64,000 nucleotides of DNA from UBA1724 sp051884615. Its GTDB lineage: Bacteria > Verrucomicrobiota > Lentisphaeria > Oligosphaerales > Oligosphaeraceae. The number at the start of each line of letters is the position of its first letter. The first letter of the stretch is position 1. Under the pieces are notes generated by a model. It was not told where the DNA came from. It saw nothing but the letters and a program-made list of their open reading frames with translations, and searched no databases. The DNA lies in assembly GCA_051884615.1 (NCBI GenBank), contig JBJEVT010000031.1, positions 1-64,000 on the forward strand. Direction: 5' to 3'. Shown here piece by piece: positions 1 to 7,099 of the stretch. The position numbers and the translations under genes are program-made.

Positions 1-279
1 CATATTTTTACGGGCACGGCGTGTTTTTATGAATTTGACAAGTTTGATGATCCCAAAAACGAGACCAATGGGGATGGCAAGACCAATGGCAATCTTGCCC
101 AATGTAAGGAGGAATTTTATGGGCCAATCGAAGAGATCGAAACCGAATATGATCAGGAGGAGAATGAAAGTCCAGAATCCGGACCTTTCGGTGTCTCCCA
201 AACAATTATTCAAAATTTCCAGGAGAAGAACAAAACAACCAACAGGCAAGACAAAAAAGAGGAAGATGAGCTCGGACAT
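1..279 (-). CDS. Small multi-helix membrane protein, truncated by the window edge
   Basis: The minus strand is open from an ATG at 279 down to base 1 (93 codons, no stop inside the window), so the 3' end lies outside. A GAGGAG Shine-Dalgarno sits 7 nt before the ATG. The product is strongly hydrophobic, with three predicted membrane helices at about residues 4-23, 34-50 and 55-84. These are followed by a basic tail (KTRRARK), which suggests an inner-membrane protein with a cytoplasmic C-terminus. I do not recognise the family. The opposite strand is also open here, but it has the Lys/Asp/Glu-rich composition expected of the antisense of a membrane protein. Confidence 0.65.
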   Translation of the reverse strand, partial: MSELIFLFFVLPVGCFVLLLEILNNCLGDTERSGFWTFILLLIIFGFDLFDWPIKFLLTLGKIAIGLAIPIGLVFGIIKLVKFIKTRRARKNM

Positions 280-544
280 AGAAATTCTCCTCTATGGGGT
301 GGAAACAAAAGGATGAAGGTGCCTCCCAAGGATCCCTATCAAGATTCAGGAGATTTCACCATGTGCATCCCCCCCCGGATTGGATATCCAGGGTTCGGGG
401 ACAGGATAAGAGGCCCTCGTGGGGATTTGCCATCTGGTCCATGAAGAGATAAGGGAAGAAAGGGAGAAATTTCCGGTCGGGGAATGGGGATTTCGGGAAA
501 AAAGGTGTGCTACGACCGATGGTTGGGGAGAATCGGTCAATCTT

Positions 545-690
545 GATTCCGTGTTCTCCGTACGGGGTAGCCCCCCCTGGGCGAGCATGCGCAGCAGTCT
601 TCACCACCTCTGTGCTCCCGTGTGCCCACCGCAGGGCGTTCTGTGTGCTCTGTGTTTCCGTGGCAACGCTCTGTGGAAGGGCCCTCCAGG
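545..690 (+). repeat. Dispersed intergenic repeat, family A (TCCGTGTTC/TCTGTGTGC units)
   Basis: Imperfect 8-9-nt units of the type CTCTGTGTT and CTCCGTGTN recur in this stretch around a central CCGCAGGGCG. The string GAGCATGCGCAGCAG at 583-597 recurs exactly at 22381-22395, beside another family-A copy. Other copies lie at 15131-15217, 18811-18900 (inverted) and 22381-22521. All five are outside genes. Confidence 0.65.
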
Positions 691-845
691 GCAAGATAGA
701 CACTCCCTTTCCAGGAGAGGGGGAGGAGAGGAGGGCTGGTTCAGCAAGTTCTGAAGAAAGGGGAGAATAGGGGGTGATCTGTAAGAAATCCCAGTGGAAG
801 ATGTAGTCGGGGCATGTCGCTTTGCGCTCCCTCCCCGGAGGAAGT

Positions 846-882
846 GCCACGGGAGAGCGAAGGATAACGCTCGTGGCTTTTT
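846..882 (+). terminator. Stem-loop followed by T5, possible terminator or leader hairpin
   Basis: GCCACG (846-851) pairs with CGTGGC (872-877), with an inner AGCG/CGCT pairing, and TTTTT follows at 878-882. This is the shape of a Rho-independent terminator on the plus strand. No plus-strand gene is evident upstream, so it may instead end transcription entering the repeat region or act as a leader hairpin for the gene at 913. Confidence 0.45.
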
Positions 883-912
883 CTGTTCACAACGCATCAA
901 GGGAGATACCCC

Positions 913-1377
913 ATGAAAAAGATTGCTGTTTTTCTGATTTTGGTAGGTGCCGTGCTTTTTGGAATTGGCATGTCCATGCGGGAAAAACGGTTGGCAGTAA
1001 CCCGTACCATCGAGGGGAATAGCAGCCAGACCGCTGCGGCGGGAGCTGCGGTGGGAGTTGTTTCAGGGGGAGTTGCTGGAGCAACCATTGGCGGAATAGG
1101 CTTGGCCCTATGCGGCACTGCGGTCGGGATTCCTGCAGGATTGGTCTGTCTTGGGGCGGCAGGATTGTGCGGTTTGATTGGGGGTAGCGTCGGTGCCGCC
1201 TGCGGAACGCCTGACCAGAATGTCACCGAACTCATTCACGCCTATTCCCCCGGGGAATATTGGACGGTGATCTCCATTGGGGCAATTTTGGTTTGCCTGG
1301 GACTATATATGGTATTCTTTTCCAAAAGTAGGAAGGTAGAAAAAGAGGAGAATCCCCAGAATCTGATAGAGGAGTAA
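913..1377 (+). CDS. Small glycine-rich membrane protein
   Basis: A 154-residue product with an N-terminal membrane helix (residues 4-20). A long Gly/Ala-rich hydrophobic stretch follows (about 40-97) with repeated GxxxG spacing (GAAVGVVSGGVAGATIGG), and there is another helix near 118-136 before a charged tail ending in NLIEE. AGGGAGA lies 7 nt before the ATG. GxxxG-rich segments pack tightly in membranes and occur in glycine-zipper proteins and some bacteriocin-like peptides, but nothing proves either role. Its last ~130 bp are duplicated inside the next gene, which shows the two arose by tandem duplication. Confidence 0.7.
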   Translation: MKKIAVFLILVGAVLFGIGMSMREKRLAVTRTIEGNSSQTAAAGAAVGVVSGGVAGATIGGIGLALCGTAVGIPAGLVCLGAAGLCGLIGGSVGAACGTPDQNVTELIHAYSPGEYWTVISIGAILVCLGLYMVFFSKSRKVEKEENPQNLIEE

Positions 1378-1398
1378 GACGGAATTCCAGATGTAAAT

Positions 1399-1851
1399 AT
1401 GAAGGTATTTCTTTGTATTTCATTTTGCGTTGCCGTTTTTATTGAATTATGCTTTGGCGTGCCCATATGCTGGGCTTCATTTTGGGCAATTCTGATTTGT
1501 CTGGGGCTATATATGATATTCTTTTCTTCTCCAAAAGCAGAAAAGGTAGAAAAAGAGGAGGAGAATTCCCAGAATCTGATAGAGGAGGAAGAAAAAACTT
1601 CAGGGGAAAATATGAAGATTTTTCTTTATATTTTATTTATTGTTGGTCTTATTATTGAAGTATGCTTTGGCGTGCCCGTATACTGGGCCTTTTTTGCATT
1701 TCTTTATGTAGGTCGCGAGCAAGTAATAAAGAAGAAACCGATGCCAGTGAAGGAACTTGTGTTTCTTATCTTACTGATGCTAACAATCCTTTTCTTCATG
1801 TACATATGTCCAGACATATTTTCATGGATGCGAAGAAAAAGATATTATTGA
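1399..1851 (+). CDS. Membrane protein formed by fusion of tandem duplicate units
   Basis: A 150-residue membrane protein with two similar halves. Residues 1-30 (MKVFLCISFC...) resemble residues 72-101 (MKIFLYILFI...), and both contain CFGVP followed by a tyrosine/tryptophan-rich helix. Residues ~31-63 repeat the C-terminus of the preceding gene (LICLGLYMIFFS ... NLIEE). In the preceding gene the homologous site reads GAGGAGTAA; here it reads GAGGAGGAA, so a stop has been lost (or gained upstream) and two units are fused. Charged Lys/Glu linkers separate the helices. The function is unknown, and it is probably co-transcribed with the gene 21 bp upstream. Confidence 0.65.
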   Translation: MKVFLCISFCVAVFIELCFGVPICWASFWAILICLGLYMIFFSSPKAEKVEKEEENSQNLIEEEEKTSGENMKIFLYILFIVGLIIEVCFGVPVYWAFFAFLYVGREQVIKKKPMPVKELVFLILLMLTILFFMYICPDIFSWMRRKRYY

Positions 1852-1896
1852 AGTTTTTCATCGTATGTTCAGGAAATCGGAAGTTTTAGATAGGAG

Positions 1897-2064
1897 ATGC
1901 CTTCGGTGGATTTGAACTGTGAAAATCATGGGTGTCAAAATGGAAAGGTCATCGACCAAGCCACTGGTCACATGACGTCCAAAGACATGCCGAAAGGGCG
2001 CACTCCTGCCATCCAGGCGGAACAGGAATGGGAAATCCGAGGGCACGAGAGGCAAGGCGGCTGA
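1897..2064 (+). CDS. Small hydrophilic protein, about 55 residues
   Basis: This short open frame encodes a hydrophilic protein of balanced composition containing CENHGC near the start and a charged C-terminus (EQEWEIRGHERQGG). A TAGGAG at 1891-1896 abuts the ATG at 1897 but lies 9 nt before an in-frame GTG at 1906, which may be the real start. A clear stem-loop with a T-run follows 28 nt after the stop, which supports a transcribed gene. It could also be the preserved 3' part of a longer lost gene. No family is recognised. Confidence 0.4.
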   Translation: MPSVDLNCENHGCQNGKVIDQATGHMTSKDMPKGRTPAIQAEQEWEIRGHERQGG

Positions 2065-2092
2065 CAAACAACGACTTGTGCGCTACGTTAGT

Positions 2093-2120
2093 CGCCTTCC
2101 ATGCAACGGAAGGCGGTTTT
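2093..2120 (+). terminator. Rho-independent terminator-like hairpin
   Basis: CGCCTTCC (2093-2100) pairs perfectly with GGAAGGCG (2108-2115) across a 7-nt loop, and G-TTTT follows. The 8-bp GC-rich stem and short T-run fit termination downstream of the small gene ending at 2064. Confidence 0.5.
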
Positions 2121-2280
2121 GCCGCAGGGCAACTGCCCTGGGATGGCGGGGGCACGGCAACGGCGTAGACCGTGCCAGCAGGGCAACCTGCCGCTGTTCC
2201 TCCCCAGGCATTCATGGATCACGCCGGGTCGTGGAATGCCCCGAAAACTCCAAGGGTCCAGGGCGGAGCCCCTAGGCATC
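2121..2280. other. GC-rich cluster of consecutive hairpins
   Basis: Four further inverted repeats follow one another: CAGGGC/GCCCTG (2125-2140, loop AACT), GGCACGG/CCGTGCC (2151-2176), GCAGG/CCTGC closed by a GCAA loop (2178-2191), and GGCATTC/GAATGCC (2207-2240) with an inner CACG/CGTG. A smaller AGGG/CCCT pairing lies at 2260-2273. The stretch is clearly more GC-rich than its neighbours and has no good reading frame. It could be a structured RNA, nested extragenic palindromes or a mobile-element end. Confidence 0.45.
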
Positions 2281-2341
2281 CCCCAAAAACTGCAGCGAAA
2301 TTTCGATTCAGTCTCAACTAGGACATCAGGAAAAGCAATTC

Positions 2342-2533
2342 ATGAATTTGATCTGTGAAAGCCATTGGTATTTGAGTGGATGGATCCCGATGGGGATTGG
2401 CTGGGCAGGCGTGTACTTGATGCATAAAACGAGAAAACATCCAATGGTGCGATGGGGAATTTTCATCTTCCTCATTCTGTTTTTTTGCTTGTACTTATAT
2501 CTTTCCTTCCAGAAATCTATGATCTGTTTCTAA
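2342..2533 (+). CDS. Small two-helix membrane protein
   Basis: A 63-residue product with a short hydrophobic segment near residues 12-27 and a strong helix near 38-55 (IFIFLILFFCLYLYL). AGGA lies about 9 nt before the ATG. The first ~45 bp resemble 1900-1945 at roughly two thirds identity, another sign of local duplication. It ends about 70 bp before the dynamin-like gene. Function unknown; the small size keeps confidence moderate. Confidence 0.45.
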   Translation: MNLICESHWYLSGWIPMGIGWAGVYLMHKTRKHPMVRWGIFIFLILFFCLYLYLSFQKSMICF

Positions 2534-2604
2534 TATGGGGATGGAGTCAATATCATGGAGATCATCCATTCATTTTCATCACAACAATTTTGAGAGGATA
2601 GAAC

Positions 2605-4710
2605 ATGGACAAGATTCAGAAGGTCAGCAATGAGATTTGTGAGTGTCTGCAGTTCATCGAGGGATTGACTACCGACTCCACGGAATACGAAAGATATCTT
2701 GAGGAACTTAAGGAAGAGTTGGAGAGGCGCTGGCGGGCTTTTAATACCCGTCGATTCTTTGTGGTGACGGTGGGGGCATTGAAGTCAGGGAAATCTACTT
2801 TAATCAATGCCCTGGTAGGGCATCGGGTGAGCCCTGATGGCATCGGGGCGGAGACCACGAAGAAGTGCTCTGTGGTTATGTCGGCGGACGAAGAGAATCC
2901 TGAAGGGATCACCCTGTATCGTTCCCCGAATTTCACTACCCATTCTCACAAGGGAGAGGAATGGGAGAATAAGTGTGCGAAGCTTACGAATACCCTCATG
3001 GAGTATTTCAAGGGGATCCGGGAGTGGGATTCGTCTCTTGCAGAGCTTTTCGAGAGGAAAAGGGTTTCTCTGCATGGGAAGGGATTGGATCCCTTAGGAA
3101 AGAAGGACAACTTGGAGTATGTGCTTACTTCAGAGGATTTTAGCGGATTGCAGCAGTTTAGGGATTTTTTCATTGCAGAGATTCGGATCAAGGTGGATGG
3201 TCAGAATCATACCATTCTGAATCATGGGGATCATAAGATTGCCATCGTGGACATGCCGGGTTTGGATGGCATGATGGCGGGGGTGAATGCCACATCTTTG
3301 GATTCCGCCTACAACCCGGTGAATTTCCTTCCCAAATCCTGCCACCTTTTCCTGTTGGTGCAGAGTTCCATCTCCGGGCTCAATCGCACGACGGCAGAAA
3401 AATTGAAGGACTGGCGCTCGGAGAAACGAAGCACGCCAGTTTACCTCGTGTTCAATACGATCGAGGCCAAATCCGGGTGGTACACGGGCGAAGCCATTCT
3501 GAACGAAAAGACTGAATGTGAGAAGCGCGCCCAGAAAGAGTTGGAGAAACGTGGAGTTGGGTACAAAAACTTCCTCACTATCAATGCTGCCAAGGGATGG
3601 GAGGCTTTACAGCCCCAGGCATATGGGAGTCGCTGGCAGGAGGGATATAAAAAAGACACCAAGCTTTGGAACGAATCCAAAGTGCAAGAATTGGAGGAAG
3701 CGCTTTGCAAGGATTTTGACGAGCAGTTAGGGAAGATTATTCAGGAGGATGCTTTAGATGGCATAGCCTATGGCATGAAGACGTATCAGAATAGTTTGAA
3801 CGAAATTGAGCAAAGGGCTAGGGGAAAGCTTCAGGAGCTTAACCAGATCCAGGAAAGCTGGAATGCTGTCATGAAGTGCGTGGAGGAGGTGAGCAAGGAG
3901 GTACGCAGGGGCGAGATAGAAGAGAATTCGAGGAATGCCTGGGATCGTGTGCTGCAGGATAAGAGGAATGACAGGGATGAGAGAGTGGAGAAAATAGCCA
4001 TGCTCGAAAGGGTGAAGAAGGCTGTGACGTTGGGGGCGAAGCATCCCAAGAATAACTCTGGAAAGGATTCCAAGAAGGGGGGCAAGGATTTCTCTCAGGA
4101 GATGGAGGATATGGCGGAGAACATTGAGAAGTCCGTGAATGCTCTCCATATGGAAAATGACTTTGTTAAGGCATTGAGTGATTGTCTGAAGGCGGGATAT
4201 GAGGAGGGATTCTTCGGCCGGTTGAGCATGGAGTTGGAGAAATTGGATCGCTCTGGGAGTGCTGTCAGCGTCAAGGAGGTGAAAGAATCCATTCGTCGCT
4301 ATGAAAAATGGAATGATGCTACGGAAGAGTTGCTGAAGGTGTTTCCCAAGATTCAGACGGGGCAATGGCTGGACCGGAAGAGGTACAAGGGAATCATCCA
4401 TGGCCCGTGGTTTGGGTTTGGGAAAAAAGAAAGACGGGAAGATTTCGAAGCAAAGTGCAAAGAAGGGTATGAAAATGCTTTGTGCGTCGACGTCAAGGAA
4501 AAGATGATTAGCTATTGTGTCGTTTCGGATATGAATGGTGACTCTCTTTTGAATCGTCGCATCAACGTGGTCAAGGAGCATTTAGAGAAAGATTGGGAAA
4601 GCAGGGGGCGGGCATTGAAGAAGGAATTGGGCCAGTTGGATGGGGTTTTGAGGACCGTTCCGGAACTTCGTCGGCGGCTGGGGCAAATCCAGGACGACTG
4701 TAAAAACTAG
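2605..4710 (+). CDS. Dynamin-like large GTPase
   Basis: A 701-residue protein with an N-terminal GTPase domain: P-loop GALKSGKST at residues 57-65, switch-I threonines at 84-85 (AETTKK) and G3 motif DMPG at 216-219. The position expected for G4 reads FNTIEAK (~283) rather than NKxD, so nucleotide specificity may be altered. Residues ~385-700 are Lys/Glu-rich and look like the long helical stalk of bacterial dynamin-like proteins, with no obvious membrane segment. Family members bind and remodel membranes; several take part in membrane repair or anti-phage defence. The SD is GAGAGG. A membrane partner gene begins 20 bp downstream, so the two are probably one operon. Confidence 0.8.
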   Translation: MDKIQKVSNEICECLQFIEGLTTDSTEYERYLEELKEELERRWRAFNTRRFFVVTVGALKSGKSTLINALVGHRVSPDGIGAETTKKCSVVMSADEENPEGITLYRSPNFTTHSHKGEEWENKCAKLTNTLMEYFKGIREWDSSLAELFERKRVSLHGKGLDPLGKKDNLEYVLTSEDFSGLQQFRDFFIAEIRIKVDGQNHTILNHGDHKIAIVDMPGLDGMMAGVNATSLDSAYNPVNFLPKSCHLFLLVQSSISGLNRTTAEKLKDWRSEKRSTPVYLVFNTIEAKSGWYTGEAILNEKTECEKRAQKELEKRGVGYKNFLTINAAKGWEALQPQAYGSRWQEGYKKDTKLWNESKVQELEEALCKDFDEQLGKIIQEDALDGIAYGMKTYQNSLNEIEQRARGKLQELNQIQESWNAVMKCVEEVSKEVRRGEIEENSRNAWDRVLQDKRNDRDERVEKIAMLERVKKAVTLGAKHPKNNSGKDSKKGGKDFSQEMEDMAENIEKSVNALHMENDFVKALSDCLKAGYEEGFFGRLSMELEKLDRSGSAVSVKEVKESIRRYEKWNDATEELLKVFPKIQTGQWLDRKRYKGIIHGPWFGFGKKERREDFEAKCKEGYENALCVDVKEKMISYCVVSDMNGDSLLNRRINVVKEHLEKDWESRGRALKKELGQLDGVLRTVPELRRRLGQIQDDCKN

Positions 4711-4730
4711 CAGAGGAGCAGGTGGCATAG

Positions 4731-5750
4731 ATGATGAAGCGTCTTTTCTGGATCTTCTTCGGGATTATTTCTCTCCTGGGCATAGTGGTCTACTGGGGGA
4801 ATGTCCTGGTTATCGGGGATCATCTGGGGCGGTTGTTTGGGGGAGGGGGCTTGCCGAATCCCTATGTGATGTACACGTGGGATGTCCTTGTGGGGTTGGC
4901 TCCTTTTCTTCTTCTGGCCTGGGTCGTCACCAGGAATATCCTGGGGTATGGGGAGTTGAATCTCCGGGAGGTCTGCGAGGGGGAGGACGAAGAGAAGATG
5001 GATCAGGTGATGGGGGAGCTCTATGAGCAGGAGGAGGACTCTGATTGCGTGCTGGATAAAGCCGGACTCCGGTCCCAGTGCGGCTATCTCTTGCGGAATG
5101 GGAGCCGGGCGGAGAAGGCGGATTTCCTCCGGGAGTATTTCCGCCAGTGCGACAAAGAAGCCCGGAAGAAGTGTCACCAATACGCTATCTTTGCGGCCGT
5201 CTCTGTGGTCCTCTCGCCCAAGTCCGCCGGGGACACGCTGGCATTGCTGGTGTGGCAGTGTCGGATCATCTCCGCCACCCTGCGAATCTACGGGGGACGT
5301 CCCTCTGTCCTGGGAGTGGTGCGTCTCTACCTCAGAGTGCTGATGCACTCCTTCCTGGTGGGGTCCATCGAGGAGGTCATGGACCAATTCGCCTTCGGGG
5401 CAGTCGACATCAAGATGCTTTCCATTGCCACCCAGGCTGTTGCCGCCATCGCCACCTGCGTGCGGACGGCGTCCCTCACCCGGTATTACCTGGAAAACGG
5501 GATTGGGAGTAACCAGAAAGAGGCGCTTCATGCTTCCATGGAGGAGATTCCCGGGGGGATTGTGGAGGTGCTGACCTCCGAGGAGATGAAAATTGCCGGA
5601 GAAAAATTCCTCCATTGCTCGGTCCAGGTCACCAAGGTGGTGACGAAAAGCGGATTGGCCGGAGTGAAGAAGTTGTTCAAGCACGTCATTTCTCTGTTTT
5701 CATCAGAGGAGCCCCCCCAGGAAGAGGATTCCCAGGTGGAAGCCGCATAA
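4731..5750 (+). CDS. DUF697/YcjF-like membrane protein
   Basis: A 339-residue protein with N-terminal membrane helices (about residues 5-30 and 48-70), an acidic middle and a DUF697-like module. The stretch GGRPSVLGVVRLYLRVLMHS (~183-203) matches the signature of the YcjF/UPF0283 family. DUF697 proteins are often encoded beside P-loop GTPases, as here after the dynamin-like gene. A plausible role is to anchor or regulate that GTPase at the inner membrane. GAGGAG precedes two adjacent ATG codons (4731, 4734). The C-terminal tail is acidic. Confidence 0.65.
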   Translation: MMKRLFWIFFGIISLLGIVVYWGNVLVIGDHLGRLFGGGGLPNPYVMYTWDVLVGLAPFLLLAWVVTRNILGYGELNLREVCEGEDEEKMDQVMGELYEQEEDSDCVLDKAGLRSQCGYLLRNGSRAEKADFLREYFRQCDKEARKKCHQYAIFAAVSVVLSPKSAGDTLALLVWQCRIISATLRIYGGRPSVLGVVRLYLRVLMHSFLVGSIEEVMDQFAFGAVDIKMLSIATQAVAAIATCVRTASLTRYYLENGIGSNQKEALHASMEEIPGGIVEVLTSEEMKIAGEKFLHCSVQVTKVVTKSGLAGVKKLFKHVISLFSSEEPPQEEDSQVEAA

Positions 5751-6487
5751 CGGCTTCAGAGGGGAGGGCATCCAGGGGACGGTAGACTCCGGTCTTCCTC
5801 GCAGGACACCGGGGTAACGGTGTCATGTGCCGTGGCGACGCACAGCCTCTCCATCTACTTCCACCAGCGGGTAGCCTCTGGGACCAAGCACCGTTCGACC
5901 GACTGGTTTGTCAGCCTTGCCGGACTCTGTTTTCTTCATAGAAGAGGTCTTGGTCTATGCTAAAGTAGAGTGTCTGAGCCGGGTGAGCACGAGTGTCCAG
6001 ACACACAACAGGGTGTGTGCTGGTGTGATTTTTTGCGGGAATACAAAGGTGCATGCCGTCCATGGATGCGGCAATCGCAACTGCCTACGAAGAAAAAACT
6101 CCGTTGGAAGAGATATTCTCAAGGGATGTGCTAAATTTTGTGCCTGACATGATGACCTCCCTGATGAATGCAGTATCGGGTTTCTGAAAACACACAACAT
6201 ACTGTATGTCAGTTGGTTATAGTGTTCTCTTTCGCAGGGGGTTGCCTACGGGATTATGTGTGGGTGTGCGAAGTGCCCCCTGTTCGGGTGGCTCTTTTTC
6301 TCTTGCACACAGGTCACTCTGATTTTCGATGGTTCACAAGAGGAGGCGTTTTTTCAAATGTGTTACATTTTTCCCCTGCAAAGTAACTAGAAAAGGCGAC
6401 CTTCTAAATAGTAGGAACACACAATGTCATAGGATGTGAAGTTTTGTATCCCCAAAAGCAAAAGTTAGAACTGACGAAGGGTTAGTG
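5751..6487. other. Long intergenic region with possible gene remnants
   Basis: No full gene is apparent. A possible terminator (imperfect CAG-CACAC stem, 5997-6023, then T6 at 6029-6034) follows the DUF697 gene. A 44-codon frame at 6053-6187 (beginning MPSMDAAIATAYEEK) has a convincing protein-like composition but a poor SD and may be the tail of a decayed gene. The rest, to the WYL-type gene, has no reading frame I can support, although GTGTG/CACAC-rich inverted motifs recur (6000-6020, 6187-6210). Confidence 0.4.
6053..6187 (+). pseudogene. Possible gene fragment, 44 codons
   Basis: The frame encodes acidic and amphipathic residues (AYEEKTPLEEIFSRDVLNFV and a Met-rich end) typical of a globular protein rather than random translation. 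The in-frame stop upstream is at 6026. The ATG has only a weak, too-close AAGG. It is either a very small gene or the 3' remnant of a deleted one. Confidence 0.25.
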
Positions 6488-7099
6488 ATGCCGGGAAACA
6501 AGAAACAATTGGTTTGTCTGGTCCGCCTTGTGGCGCAGCTCAAGGAGGACCGCAATCCCAATTGTTCCAGTTTCGTTGCCGACGTGCGCAGGGCAGACAT
6601 GGAAGAGGACTTGAATCTCTCCTTCACCCCCAAGACCATTGCCTATGAGATCCAGGTGCTGAAGCAGGGTTTCAATGCCCCAGTCGACTTCAACCGTGCT
6701 GGAACGGCTATTATCTCATCCACCGAGTGGACCTTCACCTTTCCTCAGATCTTCGAGGACTCCTGTATGCTGCCGTCGGTTCTCGGGGCACGTGTAGCCG
6801 AGTGCATCTTTCCGCCTGAGGAAAGTATATTTGCCCCGGGGGTTATTTGCTATGTCAAGGTTCATTGCGACGCACATATGTCAAAAAATATTCAAGTACA
6901 TCTACTTCACTTGGAACATCAGGTTCAAAGACATATGGATGACAGTTGCGAACTATTTGTCGTGAAAATGTCAAAAAATCACTTATCACATGAGATCATG
7001 GCTCAATGTGGAAGAGCTGAAATCCTATCCCCTGAAGGTATTGGATCTGAAATATTCAGGTGGCCCCAAAAAATCATGGAGACATACCATGGTCTATGA
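6488..7099 (+). CDS. WYL-family transcriptional regulator with its WYL core deleted
   Basis: Residues 1-60 form the DeoR/HTH_11-type winged helix seen in WYL regulators (RLVAQLKED ... DLNLSFTPKTIAYEIQVLK). They are followed by the family's typical linker about a 'WTF' segment and 'LGARVAE'. After residue ~110 the protein jumps to a WCX-like C-terminal domain (VKVHCDAHMSKNI ... CGRAEILSPE). The ~80-residue ligand-sensing WYL core, with its W-Y-L motif, is missing. GAAGGG 6 nt upstream favours the ATG at 6488. It overlaps the next gene by 11 bp. It may still bind DNA as a constitutive repressor, or be a relic. Confidence 0.65.
   Translation: MPGNKKQLVCLVRLVAQLKEDRNPNCSSFVADVRRADMEEDLNLSFTPKTIAYEIQVLKQGFNAPVDFNRAGTAIISSTEWTFTFPQIFEDSCMLPSVLGARVAECIFPPEESIFAPGVICYVKVHCDAHMSKNIQVHLLHLEHQVQRHMDDSCELFVVKMSKNHLSHEIMAQCGRAEILSPEGIGSEIFRWPQKIMETYHGL

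Larger units (their letters stand above)
280..912. other. Long intergenic region between divergent small membrane genes
   Basis: No convincing reading frame was found on either strand; the open frames here have shadow-like composition. The stretch contains a family-A CACGGAG-type repeat (about 545-690), a purine-rich tract around 710-770 and a hairpin followed by T5 at 846-882, just upstream of the gene at 913. Confidence 0.5.

Noticed and set aside
1..444. Plus-strand frame open from base 1 to a stop at 442
   Set aside because: It is antisense to the hydrophobic minus-strand gene, and its Lys/Glu/Asn-rich composition is what the complement of membrane-helix codons gives; the minus frame has a good SD and start.
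6990..7088. Earlier start for the small GTPase-like gene
   Set aside because: The extra residues lie inside the regulator frame with no SD; GGAG before 7089 and the operon-like overlap favour the later start.
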